DNA of 64,000 bases, taken from Planctomycetaceae bacterium (GTDB lineage Bacteria > Planctomycetota > Planctomycetia > Pirellulales > Pirellulaceae). Location of the stretch: contig JAEUIQ010000069.1 of NCBI GenBank assembly GCA_016794985.1, positions 1 to 64,000 on the forward strand, written 5' to 3'. How positions within the stretch are numbered: position 1 is the stretch's first letter; the number at the start of each line of letters is the position of its first letter. A model generated the notes under the pieces. That model saw only the letters and a program-made list of their open reading frames with translations. It was not told the DNA's origin and did not search any database. The position numbers and the translations under genes were made by a program. Shown here piece by piece: positions 61,674 to 64,000 of the stretch.

Positions 61674-64000
61674 TCCCATTCCTCGGCTCAACGGCCGTCT
61701 CGTAGGCCGCTTCCCACCACATTTCCAACTTGGGGCTTTCGTGATCCACCAAGGCCTCGGGGGAAGGGGCCGGCAGTTCATCGTCCAGGTCGTCTTTGTA
61801 TTCGGGTTCCAGCGGTTCGTCAACCAAGTAGTCCCATTCGTCGTCCGAGTCGACCCGAACGACGGCTCCGCCTTCCGTCTTGATCACATCGCGATGGTGC
61901 GGCAGCGCTTGAACGGAAACGCCATTGCGAGAGAAGGTCTGGTGAATATGGTGATGGCAGGTAAACATGAGTACTTGATAGCCCGTCTTGGCGAATTTGG
62001 CCAAAACCGTCGCTGCACAATGACAACGTTCTTCGTCGAAATTCACCAAAACGTCGTCCAACACCATCGGCAAGGTAATGCCACGTCGTGCGTAGGCGCT
62101 GACGAGGGCCAATCGCAATGCCAAGAAGACGGCTTCCCGAGTACCGCGACTCAATAGCTCGACATTGATCGCTTGACCGCCCTCGTGATCCACGAACAGG
62201 TTTTCTCCCACCAACCGGGTCCAGATTCGCGTGTATTCGCCGTCGGTTAACTCTTCCAAGTACTTCGAGGCTTCCTTCAACGTCTCGGGTTGGCGTAGCT
62301 TCTCATGCTGTTCACGAATCGACTCGAGCAATTGATTCACGACCGCTAACTGCTGCCATTTCCGCGTCAACTCATGAATTTGCTGTTCGACGGCACTCCA
62401 TTCTAAACGAGCGATTTCCAAGCCTTCGTTGGAACTCAATGAATCCATCTCTTGCAGCAGCTTACCGCGTTCGAGAGTCAGTTCAGAAATTCGCTTCTTG
62501 AATCCCTCCGCGTCTTGTACCAATTTGTCCCAGACGCGTTCCAAGCCCGCCGGTCCATGGCGTTGGACTAATCCCACGACAACTTCCCATTGGAAGTGTC
62601 CGCCCAACGCTGCCCGAATCTGCTCATCGACTGCATCCAGTTTGTCACGCAACTTGGCCCGTTGTTGATGTTGATGGGCAAAGTCTCGAAATTGTTCCTC
62701 GGTCGTGGCACCCGCCGCCGACAACAAACGCCGTTTGGATGCTTGCAACTTGTCTTGACGAGCGCGTTGAGCATGGTAGTTACTGCGCAGCTTTTTGAAC
62801 TCGGCTGCTAGTTTTTCGCGTCGTTCGATCAGTTCTCGTTGACTGCGCACCAATCGTTGCAATTCTGCGAGCCTCTTCTGCGGGTGATTTTCCGAAGCGG
62901 CCAACTGCGTTTCTTCGGCTAACGCATGTATCCGAGCACAGAAGACTCGGTGCTCGTTTTGCTTTTCAGCCAACCGCTGCGAACTTTCTTCCAAGGTCGA
63001 TCGCCACGTTTCTAGCTTTTGAATGAGGCGGGAAAGATCTTTGATTTCCGCCGGTTTCAACTTCTCTGGTAGGTTGAGGCCCTTGAGCGTTTCTCGCCAA
63101 TGCCGTTGGGCCTTCTTGAGGGTTCCTTCGATCTTATCCCGCTTGAGTTTTAACGTTTCCAAATGCTGCTGCGACGCGTGCAGCTTGTTCTCCAGAGGGA
63201 TAATCTCTTCCATCTTGCCGATTTGTCCTTCGGCTTCGCGCAAGCGAGTTTCCCAATGCGACACGCCCGGCGGAAGTTCGGCATCCAATTCATCGCGAGT
63301 TTGCCGAGCGCGCTTCAATTGTTGCCGCACTAGTTCAATTTGATGCAAGAAGTCATTTAATTCGTCCCGTGAATTGCGTTCGTAGCTCTGCTTGAGCCAA
63401 TACGCGAACAGCAGCCCCACCGCACCCATCAGGAACATCAGCAACCCCGCCGGCTGAATCGTATTGCTCGCGTCTTCGCTTAACCCATTTTGAGTTGCAA
63501 TGATGATCAGCAGCAATCCCGTCAAAGCCACCGCACCAATCACCACCAAACGTGAGGCCGGCAGCTCTTGGTTTTCGACAACGACATCCAAGTCCCGTTG
63601 CATCTCGCGGCGGCTGGTTTCTAAGGCTTCGATTTTCTTGTCCAGTTCAGTGCGTTTCCGCAGTCGATTGGCCAAGCGCGACGTGTCTTCTAAGGTGGAC
63701 GGCGCGCCTTGCAAGACTCCGGCATGAGCCCGAGCCGACTCCAACGTGTCGCGCAGATGTTTGACCTCGATCTCCGCCTCGCGGACTTCATTCTCGGCAC
63801 GATTCAGGCGTTCACGGTCTTCGCGAATGCCTCGTGCGACACCGTGCAACGAAGAGATGGTGTTCTGTGTCAAGAGGTTGGAATCTCGCTGACTCACTCC
63901 CAAGTTGCGTTGGATCTCGGCCACGATCTCCTTCACGCTTTGCTGGGCCGATGTCCGTTGTTCTTCCAATTGGGCAATCTCTCGCTCGACGGATTCCAAC
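61666..64000 (-). CDS. YhaN-like SMC-type ATPase (5' end outside the window)
   Basis: C-terminal 777 residues of a coiled-coil ATPase: long Gln/Glu/Arg-rich coiled coils surround a pair of hydrophobic segments (plus-strand about 63390-63570), then the ABC signature 'LSRGTREAVFLAL' and Walker B 'LPMVLDDVLVNFD'. The layout, with a membrane hairpin inside the coiled coil, fits YhaN of Bacillus, a Rad50/SbcC relative probably acting in DNA repair with a nuclease partner. Walker A and the N-terminus lie outside the window. Confidence 0.8.
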   Translation of the reverse strand, partial: LESVEREIAQLEEQRTSAQQSVKEIVAEIQRNLGVSQRDSNLLTQNTISSLHGVARGIREDRERLNRAENEVREAEIEVKHLRDTLESARAHAGVLQGAPSTLEDTSRLANRLRKRTELDKKIEALETSRREMQRDLDVVVENQELPASRLVVIGAVALTGLLLIIIATQNGLSEDASNTIQPAGLLMFLMGAVGLLFAYWLKQSYERNSRDELNDFLHQIELVRQQLKRARQTRDELDAELPPGVSHWETRLREAEGQIGKMEEIIPLENKLHASQQHLETLKLKRDKIEGTLKKAQRHWRETLKGLNLPEKLKPAEIKDLSRLIQKLETWRSTLEESSQRLAEKQNEHRVFCARIHALAEETQLAASENHPQKRLAELQRLVRSQRELIERREKLAAEFKKLRSNYHAQRARQDKLQASKRRLLSAAGATTEEQFRDFAHQHQQRAKLRDKLDAVDEQIRAALGGHFQWEVVVGLVQRHGPAGLERVWDKLVQDAEGFKKRISELTLERGKLLQEMDSLSSNEGLEIARLEWSAVEQQIHELTRKWQQLAVVNQLLESIREQHEKLRQPETLKEASKYLEELTDGEYTRIWTRLVGENLFVDHEGGQAINVELLSRGTREAVFLALRLALVSAYARRGITLPMVLDDVLVNFDEERCHCAATVLAKFAKTGYQVLMFTCHHHIHQTFSRNGVSVQALPHHRDVIKTEGGAVVRVDSDDEWDYLVDEPLEPEYKDDLDDELPAPSPEALVDHESPKLEMWWEAAYETAVEPRNGND

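Overview
The window looks like a chromosomal segment of a flagellated, Pirellulales-type member of the Planctomycetota (inference from gene content, not from a database search). Points in favour are a 16S rRNA gene that ends in its own terminator with no tRNA or 23S behind it, large secreted proteins of unknown function, a degenerate membrane-anchored Ser/Thr kinase, short secretin-like 'YPIADLL' proteins with Gly/Met runs, an outer-membrane assembly pair (BamD-like, LptE-like), a complete-looking flagellar structural cluster, and moderate GC content.

Layout. 1-272: 3' end of 16S rRNA and a strong terminator. 0.5-10.5 kb: a membrane-anchored thioredoxin, a pseudokinase, a GNAT-like protein, a beta-ketoacyl-synthase-like protein, a cyclophilin-like protein, a Nudix-like protein, a secreted HExxH metalloprotease with a LecA-like tail, and an SGNH-Dabb fusion. 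Five of these eight have lost residues that are catalytic in their families. 10.6-13.8 kb (minus): an ECF sigma factor with a near-consensus promoter, a membrane protein that may be its anti-sigma factor, and a Gly/Met-rich secretin-like protein. 13.9-19.7 kb: a SUFU-like protein, a three-histidine-box fatty acid desaturase, a sialate O-acetylesterase and a lipoprotein. 19.8-21.7 kb (minus): rpsL-rpsG followed by an aldo/keto reductase instead of fusA/tuf. 21.8-31.9 kb (minus): two translationally coupled giant genes (1156 and 2194 aa) that read as three copies of one architecture, the second and third fused. 32-41 kb: pepA, a UbiD-family decarboxylase with an enoyl-CoA hydratase, a DegT aminotransferase with galE, and a DinG-like helicase. 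41.5-43.5 kb (minus): bamD-lptE. 43.7-60.9 kb (plus): flgB-flgC-fliE-fliF-fliG-fliH-fliI-fliJ-two MotE-like genes-fliK-flgD-flgE-flbD-motA-motB-fliL-fliN. 60.9-64 kb (minus): a histidine phosphatase and a YhaN-type ATPase cut by the window end.

How the genes work together. The flagellar block holds the rod and MS ring (flgB, flgC, fliE, fliF), rotor (fliG, fliN), export ATPase complex (fliH, fliI, fliJ), hook control and hook (fliK, flgD, flgE), and stator (motA, motB, fliL). fliM and the export gate genes are not here. FliG has a diverged torque helix, the hook protein carries a two-repeat insertion, and the stator-scaffold position holds a tandem pair of MotE-like proteins. bamD and lptE point to a working outer membrane; MotB's OmpA-like domain points to peptidoglycan.

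The most interesting items are the giant three-unit locus at 21.8-31.9 kb, the run of enzyme-fold proteins without catalytic residues at 1-10.5 kb, and the flagellar motor variants. All family assignments come from reading motifs by eye, and residue alignments are by hand.
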